Below are positions 42,365-56,471 of a stretch of DNA of 64,000 nt, one piece after another. This DNA is from Scytalidium lignicola (Eukaryota > Ascomycota > Leotiomycetes). How positions within the stretch are numbered: the first letter of the stretch is position 1; every line of letters begins with the position of its first letter. The stretch lies in assembly GCA_002812745.2 (NCBI GenBank), contig NCSJ02000166.1, forward strand, positions 1 to 64,000. The letters are read 5' to 3'. The notes beneath the pieces are model-generated. The model searched no databases. It saw only the letters and a program-made list of their open reading frames with translations, and had not been told where the DNA came from. A program made the position numbers and the translations under genes.

Positions 42365-45300
42365 TTAACNTTTTTTGTGCGCCTTTTCGCCTAGTTCCTG
42401 TTCGTAAATCTCCGCCGCACTTTCTCCAGCTTTCCTCTTTGATTTCGAGCTCCTCACACTAACCGCACTAGTATCCAACCCCCTTCTTTTTGCATCAAGG
42501 ACTTGCTTCTCTGCATCGGCCCACCCCGGAGCGCCTTCCTCTATCTCATACCTAGATTTAAGTTAGATCACGATTCAAGATTTCTTGAATATACTTACTG
42601 GTCTAGAGGTAGAGCATCAATTAGCTCTCTTTGTTTCTCTCTCAAAGCTTTCAATGCCTCATCACCTCCTTCTTCCAGCTCTTCCTCTAAGGTCTTCTCC
42701 AAGGGCTTAAATCGCTCATCTACAATTTCATCATCTAGAATACCGCTTGCGTTTTCCCGACTAACACCAACAGCATCCTGTTTAGGCATCTCTGCTTCTA
42801 TTGCTCCCTTGACCAAGTTGCTGAAATGAGCATTCATCTTTCTTAGAATCTTGATAAACATTGCAAGAAGTTGAGAGGATGGAAGGGATAATTCGTCTTC
42901 GATATCAGACAAATCCTTGCGCTGAAGGCCCACAGCAAGCAGAATAGAGGACTGTACGCCTGTAAGTTTAATATCGGATTTGAGTCGCCTTGTGAAGTAG
43001 AGATTTGCCAAAGTTGGAACTAAGTCAAGCACGACATGATAGTCAAGCATGTTATTAGCGTATGACTCCAGCCTTTTAAGGTCGAACGGTGATAAAAGAG
43101 CGTCAAGCTCGGATCTAGTCAGCGGTTGTGGTTCATTAGAAGGATCTAGTTTAGAGCCCATATTTGCAGATTCGTCTATACTGAGTGCAAGCACTGATGG
43201 GAAAGTTCGAAATTGATAGGAGAGAAGTGAAATGAAGCGCCGATGGAAATCGCGAGAAAAGGCCCCTAACCACGATCTGTCATCGCTTGAGTCTAAAGGA
43301 CGTATCATGACACAGGTATGTTCGCCAGTCAGGTCATTTGGGGTTTGTCGTAGGTAAACTGGTGCAAATGAAGCACGTTTCCAGAATTTATGAAGAGATT
43401 GAGTAAGTCCATAGCTGACACCAACGTAATCTAACTCATCAGGCCGTCGTTCTGAGAGCTTAGAAAATAGGGGGGGCATTTTCTTAATATCTCTGACTTT
43501 GATATCGTCATCAAGGAGAGAAGCATTGGCTAATTCCATATCAGTGACTCGAGGCATGATCTCTTCAGAAGATTCGTTGATATCTTCGGAGAGGCTCGCG
43601 AATTTTCCTTCGTAAAAATCATTAAGAAGTTCTAAGGCTCGACTACCGTATCCCATTCCAATATAGTCGGGATTTGTTGCTATTCTTACGACTCGAGCTC
43701 CAGAAAGCCCAGCAAAATCCTCATCTTGAAATTGCTGGCTGACAAGCCAGGGTATGAGGTCACCAGCAGCTCTCTGACCCCTGCTGAGGCTATTTAAAAC
43801 ACTTTTCTTGCTTATTTTCCCTTCGAGTGCAACTTGTATTACACATAAAGGTTCAGGCAACCGTTGACTATCCTCATGGACAGGTGGCACAAGAACAAAA
43901 AGTTGATGCGCAGGAGCATCACTCATGAGTTGCAGGTCATCAGGTGAATTCTTATAATGACTTGCAACGTAAAGGGCAACCATCTGTTGTAAGAATTTCT
44001 CCGAAACCGGATGGAATGAAAACAAGGTATCGCGATTGACATTGAGAAGCTCACATTCTGAAGGGTGCGGGCATCCCTGTGCAGTGTTGAGTTTTGATCG
44101 GGGTAAAGTCGCATCTAGACAAAGGAGTGTATTGAGCCACTTTTCAACAGAATCGCCTTGGGTATATCGAATTGGTTCTGAAAGAGTAATCTCGCGCAAG
44201 GATCGACCCCCCGAAAAGCTAGAATCCGAAGTTTTGGAAGGTTTTCCGGTCGAGCGGTCAGTCATCTCACCAGGTTCAGATCCATTGGCCTGAGAAGCTC
44301 CTCGTGATTGTTCTCGTAGTTGCTTAATCAATTTCAACGACAACGACCTGCCCGTACCTTCATATCCGTTGATTGTTGACGCCATAAATACCAGATACGG
44401 ACCCATCAGTTTTCGGACAAGAGGTAAAGGAATTGCTGCCGCCTCATCTATCACAAGAAGCTCGGCCTGCCCAAGAACATGTGCATCCTGCGGTCGAATA
44501 TATTGGATAGTCTGACGATGTTGCCGATAGATATTTACTCGAACGATAGCTTTGTTGAAATCCGGATTTGTGGATTGGATAATGGAGTAATCAACGTGGT
44601 CCATATAATTCAATGCGTCAAATCCTTTGAAAATGAATTCAAAAAGTGTCTTCAGGTTCTCAGGGCTAGGAGACGTGATAAAAATGTTGCTGTATCCGTG
44701 TGCTACAGCAGCCGCCACAGCAACACCTAGAGCTGCTGATTTTCCTCGTCCTCGAGCTGCTGTGAGGGTAACTGTACTTTTTAAAGTCTTCTCGGCAATC
44801 GCGTCGACGAATGTCAGAAGGGCTTTTGCCTGATCTACAGTTTTAGCCAAGGTTACCAAGGGGCCAACTGGTTGGGTATCTCGTAGTTCTTCCTTCATAT
44901 TTTCAAGCACTTTCTCTGATTCGCTTTTCGGCTCATCTAGATCTGGAGGCGGCAATGCCTTTACATTCTTGCCACCAGATATTGGCAGAACATTAAGTTC
45001 ATCATCTATGACGAGACAGGATTCGCAACTGCCCAGAGACAGTATGAATCGCTCATTAAATCTCGCAACCACATCGTCATGCGCCTCCGTCCTATATCTC
45101 GAATGTACATCCATTGAGAGGCTGTACAATTGCTTCAAGCTGCTCATACCCTTCAGAAGGAGTACCACAAGACCTCCACCTTCCACTGTCTCAATCGTTC
45201 TCGCAAGTAAGTTTGGTGTGATGGCCTCAAAATCTTGTAATATGCACATCCCATATGTGTTTCCCAAAATCTTATCCGTTTCCTTGTAGTAGACATATCG

Positions 45301-45723
45301 AATGTCGTGGAGGGATACAAAAAGCTCGAATGGGTCCTCGGTATTAGCTTCTCGAATTCCACGCTTAATCTCTTTTTTTATCTTGTTTTCTCTCTTTTTT
45401 CGGTGACTGTAATGTAATGTTAGTTTTTCGAAGTCACGGCCGCTTTGGAGTCAACATACCTGGTGAATCCAAGGAGCTTGTTTTTATAAGCCCAAAGCAC
45501 AGATTTGTTCTGTTTCATATCTGTACTAGACATTATATAATGTAAATGGACAATAACATCCTTCGCACGGTCCCCAACAACGACAAAGAAGCTTCTCTTC
45601 TTCTCTTGCACTCCATTGCGAATGAGCGCAGGAATGCGCTGGTCTCTGGAGGGAGAATAAGTAACTTTGAATTGGATTATGAAAGAAGAGAAGGAAATAA
45701 ACTTACACTGCCTTCCGAACCAT
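42365..45723 (-). CDS. KRE33: RNA cytidine acetyltransferase Kre33/NAT10
   Basis: Four exons: 45723-45707, 45645-45460, 45406-42599 and 42551-42365, giving about 1065 aa. Kre33/NAT10 makes N4-acetylcytidine in 18S rRNA and tRNA using acetyl-CoA and ATP, in the nucleolus. Visible parts in order: the N-terminal block VDQRIPALIRNGVQEKKRSF, DUF1726-type region, a helicase/ATPase module with Walker A TAARGRGKSAALG and the ELLVIDEAAAIPLPL (DEAA) box, the GNAT domain with ARVVRIATNPDYIGMGYGSRAL, and a C-terminal tRNA-binding-like region ending in acidic and basic stretches. The first coding exon is only 17 nt. The C-terminus is uncertain: as written the frame ends at 42365, but two Ns beside A runs are probably artefacts, and without them the Lys-rich tail would continue to a TGA near 42347. 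Confidence 0.93.
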
Positions 45724-47932
45724 TTCCACTCTCCACTGCTCCTTGTCAGGCTCCTCTCGACGGTGGCATGTATTATATATGGAAATTTGTCGGAAAGTTA
45801 ATTGATAAGGCAAAACTTTAGATTTTGTCGTTTATCGGTAACTTTTCTGCAGCCGCATTAGGACGTGCTAAGCCTTCTGAGTTTTAGTCCCGGGTGATGC
45901 CCCACTACACAACTAGCAGCGCCCGAGGCTGAATCTGAGGGTTCAGCCTCACGCATCTTGTAGCTTTATATATACATTTGCTGCCTTCATTTGTGTTTTC
46001 TAAATGACTTACTGTACAGTATTTATATATCAATGCACTCGACATGATGTTTCAGGTGACCGAATGGAGGCCGCAATTTTTTAACCATCCATGACTAGAT
46101 TCTAGTGTACAGCCTTGTCGAGCTCTAGATGGTTTCAGATACACATCAAAAGAAAGAATGCTTTGGATCGACGCCATCTATATCCACCTCTTGATGAGAG
46201 GAATCAACAGATGGGATTCATATGTTCTTTTCTCTACTATTTTGGTCTGGCTTGGAAAACGTAACCAGGATAGTGACATAGCTTAAGCCTTCGATGTGAT
46301 TGAAAAGTTTGGAGCTGCCAATTTGTGTACTGTGTATTTTGAGTATGCTAGCCTACTTTTCAGATTCAAATGATTCTAAATGAATCTATATAATCTTAGT
46401 AAGTAAATTTTCTTTTCGTTTCCCAATTTCGGACAGAACAAATTATTGGTACGAGAGCTAACATAGTACAACACTTATATCGTCATCTAACATAAAGATT
46501 TTCGCCTCGTCCCCAACCAAAAACTTAAAAAAAGGCACNAAAAAAAACATACAACAGAAGGTATTCGCTGGTCGTCACCGACCCAACTACTGATCTCCCG
46601 ATCTGAGGCTTATGTATGGCAGAGCGGACGGGATGCCCAGTATTCCTCAGTCTATGGTCGTATGTGACAGGAATAGAGTTAAAGTGGTATATATATTCAA
46701 CAACGGTGTTTGATAAAAACAAAAAACAACAACAACAACAAATACTAAGGAAATTTTTTATGCAAGAGCTTAATTCTCAGGTTCATAGAGTATCACTTGA
46801 AATTCGAAGGCCAACATGTTACGCCTGCAGATTTATAATATCTATTCGCTTCGAGAGCTTTTGAGTTGTGAATCAGCGGCATTGACTAGCAGAATATAAA
46901 ATGAAAGGACATGGGGGATGCAGGACTTCTGCCACAGACGAAGAGTAATTTTTGTAAGTGGCGATAGACCAGTAACATGGGAAATTATTGTTCAGACGAA
47001 GAAAAATTCTCAAAGCCTTATCCCGGCTTTTCAACCACCTTTTTCGTAGCAAGGCATGTTTGCGAATAAGGCTTATAGTACTTCTGCAAGAAAAAAGACC
47101 TCAGCAGATATCTTGTTACCAGAGAGTATGGATAGTATATTTCTCATGGGTATTTTCTATGACACAATTATTAAATCAGAACGCTTTAACCTTCCAAGAC
47201 GTGACCTCTCTGCGCCATTCTATGAATTCTAGACGCGTGAAAGGGGGGAGTAATACACGAGGTCTAGAATCCTCAACACAAGCAGAAATCTCACACGTAT
47301 ATCTATGTTCTCCTATTCAGGACATATCTATCCTATCCATTTTTTCGCCGTCATCAACCAAGACGTTTGAGTCTACATCAGTTGTCAATATATCGTAATC
47401 TTATAAGCTCCTAGCTAGAAAACGAAGATATTCTAGTAGTAGTAGTAATTGGAAGTTATCGCTCGAAAGTCGCTTTTAGAGAAATGATTTAATATATAAT
47501 CTCGAGATTATATATTTTCAAAACATATAGAAGGTAGTTTAAGCAAGTCATAAAAATGCTAGAGATAGTTTATCCTGTAGCTGACTTGAATAGCTTCCAA
47601 TTTCCCATTATACTTCCATAATACCAGAGAATATATAATATTACCCCTCCGAAAGGATTGAATAAATATAGGCTTGTGGGTCATGGCTACATGCATAGTA
47701 TTGTGGATGGCGAAGTAATGGTAGCTTTAAAGCTGGGCGAGGTTATAGATGGGCGAATCGTGCTTGTGTGAGTGCGCGTGCTTTTGCTCTTCTCAAACGA
47801 CGCGATGAATGTGATGATTATGATATTTATAGTCATAGATAACATGAACAGGATATGATGTGTTCATTAAAGCCGTATATTATGAAGCTCCGATTATGCC
47901 TTTATCTATGATGCCATTCCCGAATGCTAGGA
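45724..47932. other. 2.2-kb intergenic region, no gene seen
   Basis: A/T-rich stretch upstream of KRE33 and downstream of ERG10. ORFs at 46525-46722, 46616-46864 and 46988-47398 have no conserved features. An overlapping palindrome TACTGTACAGTA sits at 46010-46021, a CAA-type run near 46723-46741, and an N at 46539. No tRNA-like structure noticed. Confidence 0.5.
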
Positions 47933-49297
<1,365 letters not shown>

Positions 49298-49849
49298 GTT
49301 TATGTTGATGCTGAATATATTTTAACGTCTAGGAAAGACTGCTTTTATGTTGACTTGAAAAGGGGGATCGGAGACGATCAGTAAACACTGCCAACACTGA
49401 ACCCCTCAAGAAAAGAACCCAACACAATCTACACCGCCTGGCTGGTGGAGGGCCTCTTATCTGATTGGGTGGTGGGGGTTTGGTATGAGCCCTTTTACTG
49501 GATAGTCTAGCCATTTTCAGTAGCTTTAATTAATATTTCAAAGGCAATTATCTGATATTATCAACATTTTCAGTTACTCAACCTAGAGATTAAATGAGCG
49601 AGAAAGCTGTACAATTAATCCATTCAATTAAATACAGATTTTAGTTTGTGAAATCTTGGGATTGGAGCTTATAAGGTAGCTATATGCAGCAAGGCTGTGG
49701 CACGTGATCTCGAGAATTGAACCGCGAATACTGTAGACTAGCGCGAACTTTTTGACGTCGCGAGAATGAGAGCTTGAATAGCTGGGGAAGAAAAAGTGGT
49801 TTTGCATTGTTTCAATCAACTCCTGTTATACGAATAGTTTTCACAAACC
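49298..49849. other. Divergent promoter ERG10/SNU114
   Basis: 552 bp between the divergent starts of ERG10 and SNU114. A CACGTG-like site (ggcacgtgatc) occurs near 49699-49709. Minus-strand ORFs here lack support. Confidence 0.5.
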
Positions 49850-52800
49850 ATGGATGACCTTTATGATGAGTGAGGCTGTTTTGACCTTCTTATTGATATT
49901 TAGAAACTAACGTGATTATAGATTTGGTAATTTCATTGGTGAAGCAGAAGAATCAGAAGACGACTCTCAGCATGGCATTGATGCTGGTGCATACGTCTAT
50001 GATGAAGACTACCCAGAAGAGGCCGCCCCCGAGCCTACGGGTCAGGAGTTAATGGAGATAGACGGTTAGTTTTCTGGTTAGGAAAGCCAGTCCAGAACTG
50101 ATAATTAGTGCAGATGAAGGGCCTTCAAATGCGGTTATTCTACACGAGGATAAACAATACTATCCAACAGCTCAGCAAGTATATGGCGAAGATGTAGAAA
50201 CTATGGTCCAGGAAGAAGATGCGCAGCCACTTACAGAACCTATCATCGCACCTGTAGAGCAGAAGAAGTTCACGATCGAAGAGACTGATTTGCCTCCGGT
50301 ATTTTTCGACCGTAACTTTTTGACAGATCTTATGAACTACCCAGACCAAATACGAAACATTGCATTTGCTGGTCATTTACATCATGGCAAGACTGCGCTC
50401 ATGGATATGCTAGTGCTAGAGACCCATGATATCACAGACCGTTTAGAGAAGAGGACAGGGAAGAAAAGGGATGAGCAATTACGATATACAGATACGCACT
50501 TTCTCGAACGTGAGCGCGGACTTTCAGTCAAAGCAGCACCAATGAGCTTGGTTTTACAATCTACGAAAGGGAAATCGCATCTAATCAACATTTTGGACAC
50601 CCCGGGTCATGTCAACTTTGTAGATGAGGTTGCATGTTCTTTACGACTTGTTGATGGCGTTGTCCTCGTTGTTGATGTCGTCGAGGGTGTACAAGTCAAT
50701 ACGGAACAGATTATTAAACATGCAGTTCTTGAAGGTCTACCACTGACGTTAGTCGTGAACAAGATGGACAGGCTGATTCTGGAGCTCAAGTTACCGCCAA
50801 CCGACGCATATTTCAAACTTAAACATGTCATCGAAGAAGTCAATACCACGATCGAAAATACCTTACCTGGACAAGGAGAGAAGAGAAGGTTAAGTCCAGA
50901 GAAAGGTAACGTCCTGTTTGCTTGCAGCAGTATGGGATGGTCGTTCACGTTACAATCCTTTGCGAAGATGTACGCAGAACAGTACCCTGGGATTAACACT
51001 CAAGAATTTGCTCGACGGTTATGGGGTGATATATTCTTCAATCCTAAGAAACGATCATTTACACGCAAGGCAGTTGAAGAGCGGGCAAAACGATCTTTTG
51101 TCAACTTCGTCCTAGAGCCGATCTACAAGTTGTACTCGTTAACGATTAGTGAGAGCCCGGACGATTTAAAGACTACACTTGCAACGTTGGGAATAGTGCT
51201 CAAGCCGTCTCAGTACAAATCAGATGCCAAGGTATTATTGAAGTTAGTATGTGAGCAGTTCTTTGGATCGTCCGGTGGTTTCGTTGATATGATTGTCGAA
51301 CATATCCCTTCACCATTGGAAGCTGCAGAAGAAAAGATCAACCGATACTATACTGGACCGACTGATACGAAAACCGCCGAAGCCATGAAGAAGTGTGATC
51401 AAGATGGCCCATTAATTGTTCATGTTTCAAAGCTTTTCAATACCAGCGATGCAAAGGGATTTCTATCCTTTGGACGGGTCATGAGTGGTACAGTTCGACC
51501 TGGAGCTCAGGTACGAGTGCTTGGAGAGGGATACTCAGTTGATGATGAAGAAGACATGACGATGGCAACGATATCGGACGTCTGGATTGCTGAGACACGT
51601 TACAACATTCCTACTGACGGGATTCCAGCAGGGAATTGGGCCCTTCTTGGAGGAGTGGATAACTCAATCGTCAAATCGGCAACTTTAGTTCCCCCTGTTC
51701 TACCTGACGAGGAAGAGGCCTACATTTTCAAACCAGTCACACAATTCACCGAATCCGTACTCAAGGTTGCCGTGGAACCCATCAATCCATCGGAGCTGCC
51801 GAAAATGTTGGACGGTCTGAGAAAAATCAACAAGAGTTACCCTCTGATCACGACAAAGGTTGAGGAATCGGGCGAGCATGTCATCCTGGGGACAGGTGAG
51901 CTGTACATGGATTGCGTACTCCATGACCTGCGAAGGTTGTATGCAGAAATGGAGATCAAGGTGTCTGACCCGGTCACCCGATTCTGTGAAACGGTGGTGG
52001 AAACGTCTGCGATCAAATGCTATGCGCAAACGCCGAACAAGAAGAACAAGATCACCATGGTGGCCGAGCCCCTCGACCAGGGGATCGCGGAAGATATTGA
52101 GAGCGGGAAAGTCAGCATCAAGAGTCCCACTCGAGTCATCGGCAAGTTCTTCGAGGAGAATTATGGCTGGGACCTGTTGGCTTCTAGAAGCATTTGGGCG
52201 TTTGGTCCCGATGATCAGGGGCCGAACATTTTGCAGGACGACACGCTGCCCTCCGAGGTATGTGCCCCCAGGCTCACAGCCTAACTCGCAGGTGGCTTTC
52301 TCTGCTTGTCTTGGCCCCTGTGTCCCCACTGGGCGACTCTCGTTACCCCTGTCTGTCGCTTAACATCGGGCCTTTTATGCTGACCAATGACTTCCTACAG
52401 GTGGATAAAAAGCTCCTGCTCAGTGTTCGAGACACCATCCGGCAAGGGTTCAGCTGGGCCGCCAGAGAAGGGCCTTTGTGTGAAGAGCGTGAGTTTCCCC
52501 TTCTTTTTTACCTAGATGCACCCCTCTCTGCCCCGACTATCTCGGGAAGCCCCGTCAGTCACATGCCAGTTTCGTCTGTAGCAGGCAGTCGGAGATACAG
52601 TGCATCTGCCCGTTACGGAATGGTCTGATCTAACAGCCTCGCAGCAATCCGCAACACCAAATTCAAGATCATGGATGTCTCCCTGGCGCCTGAGGCCATT
52701 TTCCGGGGCGGCGGCCAGATCATCCCCACTTCCCGCAGGGCATGCTATTCTTCCTTCCTCATGGCCTCCCCACGCCTCATGGAGCCTGTCTACTCGTGTT

Positions 52801-53210
52801 CGATGACAGGACCTGCGGACTCAGTCACCTCGCTGTATACCGTGCTGGCTCGTCGACGGGGCCACGTTCTCTCAGATGGCCCAGTTGCAGGTACCCCGCT
52901 GTATCGCGTCAGTGGCTTGATTCCCGTCATTGATTCCTTTGGATTCGAAACCGATCTGAGAATTCATACTCAGGGACAAGCTTCGGTCAGTCTGGTCTTT
53001 GACCGTTGGAGTATTGTGCCTGGTGATCCTCTAGACAGGGATGTCACGTTGAGACCGCTGGAGCCCGCGAGTGCCCAGGCCACAGCTCGAGATTTCGTTC
53101 TGAAAACGAGGAGGAGGAAGGGATTGAGCGAAGATGTCAGTGTCGCCAAGTTCCTTGAGCCGGAGCTCTTCTCAAGCCTGAAGGAGAGTGGCTTACTAGA
53201 TGGCCAATAA
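49850..53210 (+). CDS. SNU114: U5 snRNP GTPase Snu114
   Basis: Five exons: 49850-49869, 49922-50064, 50114-52257, 52401-52488 and 52645-53210, giving 986 aa, close to the usual Snu114 size. Snu114 is the EF-2-like GTPase of U5 snRNP that governs Brr2-driven unwinding during spliceosome activation and disassembly. The acidic N-terminus (DDLYDEFGNFIG) is typical. GTPase motifs: G1 [11 protein letters not shown], the switch region RGLSVKAA, G3 LDTPGHVNF and G4 NKMDRL. EF-2-like domains II to V follow, ending in [14 protein letters not shown]. The 20-nt first exon is supported by phase and signals. The 3' introns (143 and 156 nt) are about three times longer than the 5' ones, and the coding sequence past about 51.7 kb is visibly more GC-rich than the 5' half. 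Confidence 0.96.
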
Positions 53211-55278
53211 CGATAACAAAAGAAAAGAAAATAATTTGTACGAGACCTGTAGATAGATCTGGCAAGGAGTTCAATGTGGCGGGATGATTTTTTTTTCCTT
53301 CCACATTCACGGAGTTCCCGGAAAGGATTGTTCATGTAAAGCATAATGCTCTCTAGGGTAAGGTAGCTGCCGTGCAGTTATAATGCAGGAACCTTTTTTG
53401 TTTCGTTTGCGGCTCTCTCAGAGACTGCTAGTCTGCATACTCCTTTAGGAAATCGCATGCAAAAAGAGAGGAAGGTGGATGGAGAAAAGGACAAATGTTA
53501 CCCCGTGAGTAGTGAGGGGTTTTCTATCTAAGTCCTTGTCAAAGAGGATCATTGAACAAAGCCTGTAATTAACAGCCTGAATGAGGCCCCCTTGTCTTTC
53601 GCACACCTCTAGGTGTTAGAAAGACTAATCCCGGTGTGGGACATATAGAGAAAAAGGGAAAGAAATATCAACATCCTTCACCGCTATTACTATCATCTCA
53701 TGAGTCAGGAAGAGTTTGACGTGATTGAGCCCTGGCCTGTGTTTTCAAGGAATATGCTTAAAAGCTTGTCTTATCATATCCCATCCGTAGATCCTCCTAT
53801 ACCCCCTACCGATTCTAATAATATCGATCCCCGGCCCGGAGGACTTAGTTTACTTGTTTCGTTTGTACTGTACTATACTGCGCCAGTACATGCGAAAGTA
53901 CAGAACAGTTACACCCGATATCCAGGTAGGGGGCAATTTATTCGGATCGTCGGTAGCATTAATGTTTCTCATTTTGTTTCCTTTTTAGGTAGGTACAAAT
54001 ACGGTACAGTACCGTAAGAGAGATAGATAAGTCGTGTANTTTTTTTTCTATTTTTCTCCACCCACTTGCCNAAAAAAAGAAGATTGGATAAGTTGTCGTA
54101 CACGAGGAGAAGAAAGCNAAAAAAAAAAAGGAAAAAGGAAAAAGGAAAAAGTGGAGAGGATTTTTATATCATGCATAATCTGATAGATTGAAAAAGGATC
54201 GGAGGAGTGGCGAACTAATTTACCTTCTAGAAGAAGGATCTTTGTGCCCGTTACGAAGGAAGGGGTTAGATCAGATCAGATCACAGTAGCATTGACCAGA
54301 GTTGGGAGTTTTTGTCCGAGGTTAAAAAATGGTTGATATGGTAAGCAAAACAAAAGAAGGGGTTGTTGTGCAACTCTATTTGCTGTGCGATAAGCGGGGT
54401 ACTGTGGTACAAAGTGTAAATGGTTATCTGCACCTGCATGGGAACGTACTTGTACAGTGCTTGTGCAGCGTATAGGCAGTTATTGTGGTAGTTGTTAGGC
54501 CCTGGAGTGGCATCATTGATCCCTGGTTGCTGCCCCTGTCAGCCTGTGTGGTGCCTGTTAAGTGGCTTCCGTCATGACCCTTCTCGAGATCTGGAGACGA
54601 GACGGAGATACCGAACCAGTTGGAATGAGCGTTGCCAGGGTGGATCGGGTGGTGTGGTTCATCATGTAATGCACGACCCTGTCGTTAACCTTTGTTAGTA
54701 CAGTACGGTGCAGGGAAACGGTTTTTAATTTTTGTTTGGCGCTGTAATTGCGACACAGTAGGATTTAGAGCCTCGCAGGGTTCGTGTTCAGGCACGTCAA
54801 GGGGCGGCTGTACAGTACAGCACAATCCGCAACTCGGGAAGTGCCGGCCTATTTTAACGCCCGAACCTTGGGCAGAAGCTTGCAGTTTTTACTTTCTAGA
54901 ATTACCATACAGGCACTAAGGGGATATAAATGCTAGGCTGAAAAACAACGTTAACTGATAGCATGGGACTTTCTCTTTCTAGTAACTGCCACTAGGGACT
55001 AAAAAGAACAATGATAAAACCCGCTCAGGCTGTTGCATCCGTTTTAGGCTCTTGATTTGGTCAGCTAAGCGTCCCACGCGAACCCATTCACACAAAAACG
55101 CCCATTAAGGTTGCATTATTCGAATCCTTTCATACTTGGCATGCAGCAACCCGTTTACTGGCGTTGCCGGAGCTTGGAGACAAGGAATATCCCGAATATA
55201 TCTTCTATGCAAATATAGTTTCCGCATAGAGCAAGGCATGCTCTCTCCTAAAGATCCAAACCATCTACGCGAGCCTTA
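53211..55278. other. 2.1-kb convergent intergenic region
   Basis: Between the stop codons of SNU114 and CIA2. No supported gene. It has three Ns beside homopolymers (54039, 54071, 54118), tandem GGAAAAA units (54130-54150), and several TACTGTAC/GTACAGTA motifs (53866, 54004, 54698, 54810). ORFs such as 53700-54017 lack conserved features. Confidence 0.5.
54130..54150. repeat. Tandem GGAAAAA units
   Basis: Three near-perfect 7-bp purine units following an A run and an N, in the SNU114-CIA2 spacer. Low-complexity repeat. Confidence 0.6.
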
Positions 55279-56010
55279 TCATCCCTCCTGAATACACGGT
55301 CTCATCATAGTCCTTAGAATATTCAACAGATTGGCATTTTCAAGTGCCGCAGCAACTCGTTCCTTATCTGCAAGTTGCTTGTTCACTTCCTCTGACTGGG
55401 CATGCGAGCCCTTCTTGATCTTCACTTCAACTCTGTAACTTGGTGGTAATGCTTGTTCGAGACGGACGCGCACCCCGAGACCAATTACTGTGGCGAGTGA
55501 GCAGTGAGCAACAGTGGGAGTAATTTCCACAAGGACTCGACTGAGAGCTGCGGGATTTGTGCGGTCGGACGCTGATATCAGATGGACATCTTGCAGATTG
55601 ACGACGCCTAGGGATTCGAGCGAGAGAGGATGCTCGGGATCGGATATAGGCGCTATGAGGTCTGCGTAATATGAAGCGTTAGAAGCCTTCTTGTAATTGA
55701 ATGTGCAGTGAATTTTAGAAGAAATGATAAATTTGAAAGGTAGGCATCAATATTCTGAAGAGGTTAGGTATAGCAGCTTGTGGGACTTACCATAGATCTC
55801 TTGTTCGTCAATGGGCTCCTCACCAGAATCGGAGTCGGTGTCTGAGAAGTCAGACTTGTAAAATGGGTCTATCGAGTAAGACTGTATAGGCATCAACAGA
55901 TCTTCTATTCCTCCTTTGCTTGGCGAAGGTGGTCGTTGGCTAGATCTCCGCCTCCTTGAGGTCAGCTCTGTGACGCTAAGCACTGTTGGGTTTGCATTGT
56001 CGAGACCCAT
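55279..56010 (-). CDS. CIA2: Cytosolic Fe-S assembly component Cia2 (MIP18/FAM96 family)
   Basis: Two exons: 56010-55791 and 55661-55279, giving 200 aa. The intron is 129 nt with gtaagt donor, tctaacg branch and cgcag acceptor; the junction is phase 1. Cia2 is part of the CIA targeting complex (Cia1-Cia2-Mms19) that delivers 4Fe-4S clusters to nuclear and cytosolic enzymes such as polymerases and helicases. The DUF59/MIP18 domain shows DLIAPISDPEHPLSLESLGVV, the conserved reactive Cys127 in TVAHCSLATVIGLGVRVRL, LPPSYRVEVKIKKGSHAQSEE, and a C-terminal helix NKQLADKERVAAALEN. The Ser/acidic N-terminus (residues 1-75) is probably disordered. The start is the Met of MGLDNANPTVL. Confidence 0.93.
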
Positions 56011-56431
56011 GGCTCCCGTGCAGAGAGGTTCGGGTTTGATCTAACTTTGGCTGGGCGAACTGGATTGAAGTCACAACAGGTCGGGTGTTGAAAGAGTAGA
56101 CGTTGAAACCTCTTTTGATAGTTGATAGTGGGGTTGGGTTGGTTTGGTGGCGGGTTGTAAACTTCGATTAGACGTTGATTATGCAATACACCTTTATCGA
56201 TAAGTAATCATGTGACTCATGCCAAGACTGTCTATGTTTAAAAAACCCAAATTCTGCAATCCCTCGCTTCACATACGTTAATTAACCGCGACGGTGAACC
56301 ATCCCACCGGTATCCAGTGTGCCAGTCTAGATCTCAGTTATCCCGCGTTTCCAACAGCATCTATTTCTACACCGTGCGGAGTGGGCCCCATCTTACTCGT
56401 CTTCTCATCTTCTAAAAACCTCGCGTCTAGT

Positions 56432-56471
56432 GTTACTGTACGTAAGTACTGTGTATTACCAGTACAGTAAC
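56432..56471. repeat. Perfect inverted repeat GTTACTGTAC / GTACAGTAAC
   Basis: 10-bp perfect arms at 56432-56441 and 56462-56471 with a 20-nt spacer, about 420 bp upstream of CIA2. The arms contain the TACTGTAC/GTACAGTA motif that recurs in this region, so it may be a hairpin or a dimeric protein site. Confidence 0.75.

Noticed and set aside
46988..47398. 136-codon ORF in the 45.7-47.9 kb gap
   Set aside because: No domain, no splice-supported extension, and A/T-rich codon use unlike neighbouring genes.
49681..49740. T-loop-like sequence on the minus strand suggesting a tRNA
   Set aside because: The flanking bases do not form a T-stem and no acceptor or anticodon arm could be paired.
53700..54017. 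105-codon ORF after SNU114
   Set aside because: No conserved features; it runs through GTAC-rich low-complexity DNA.
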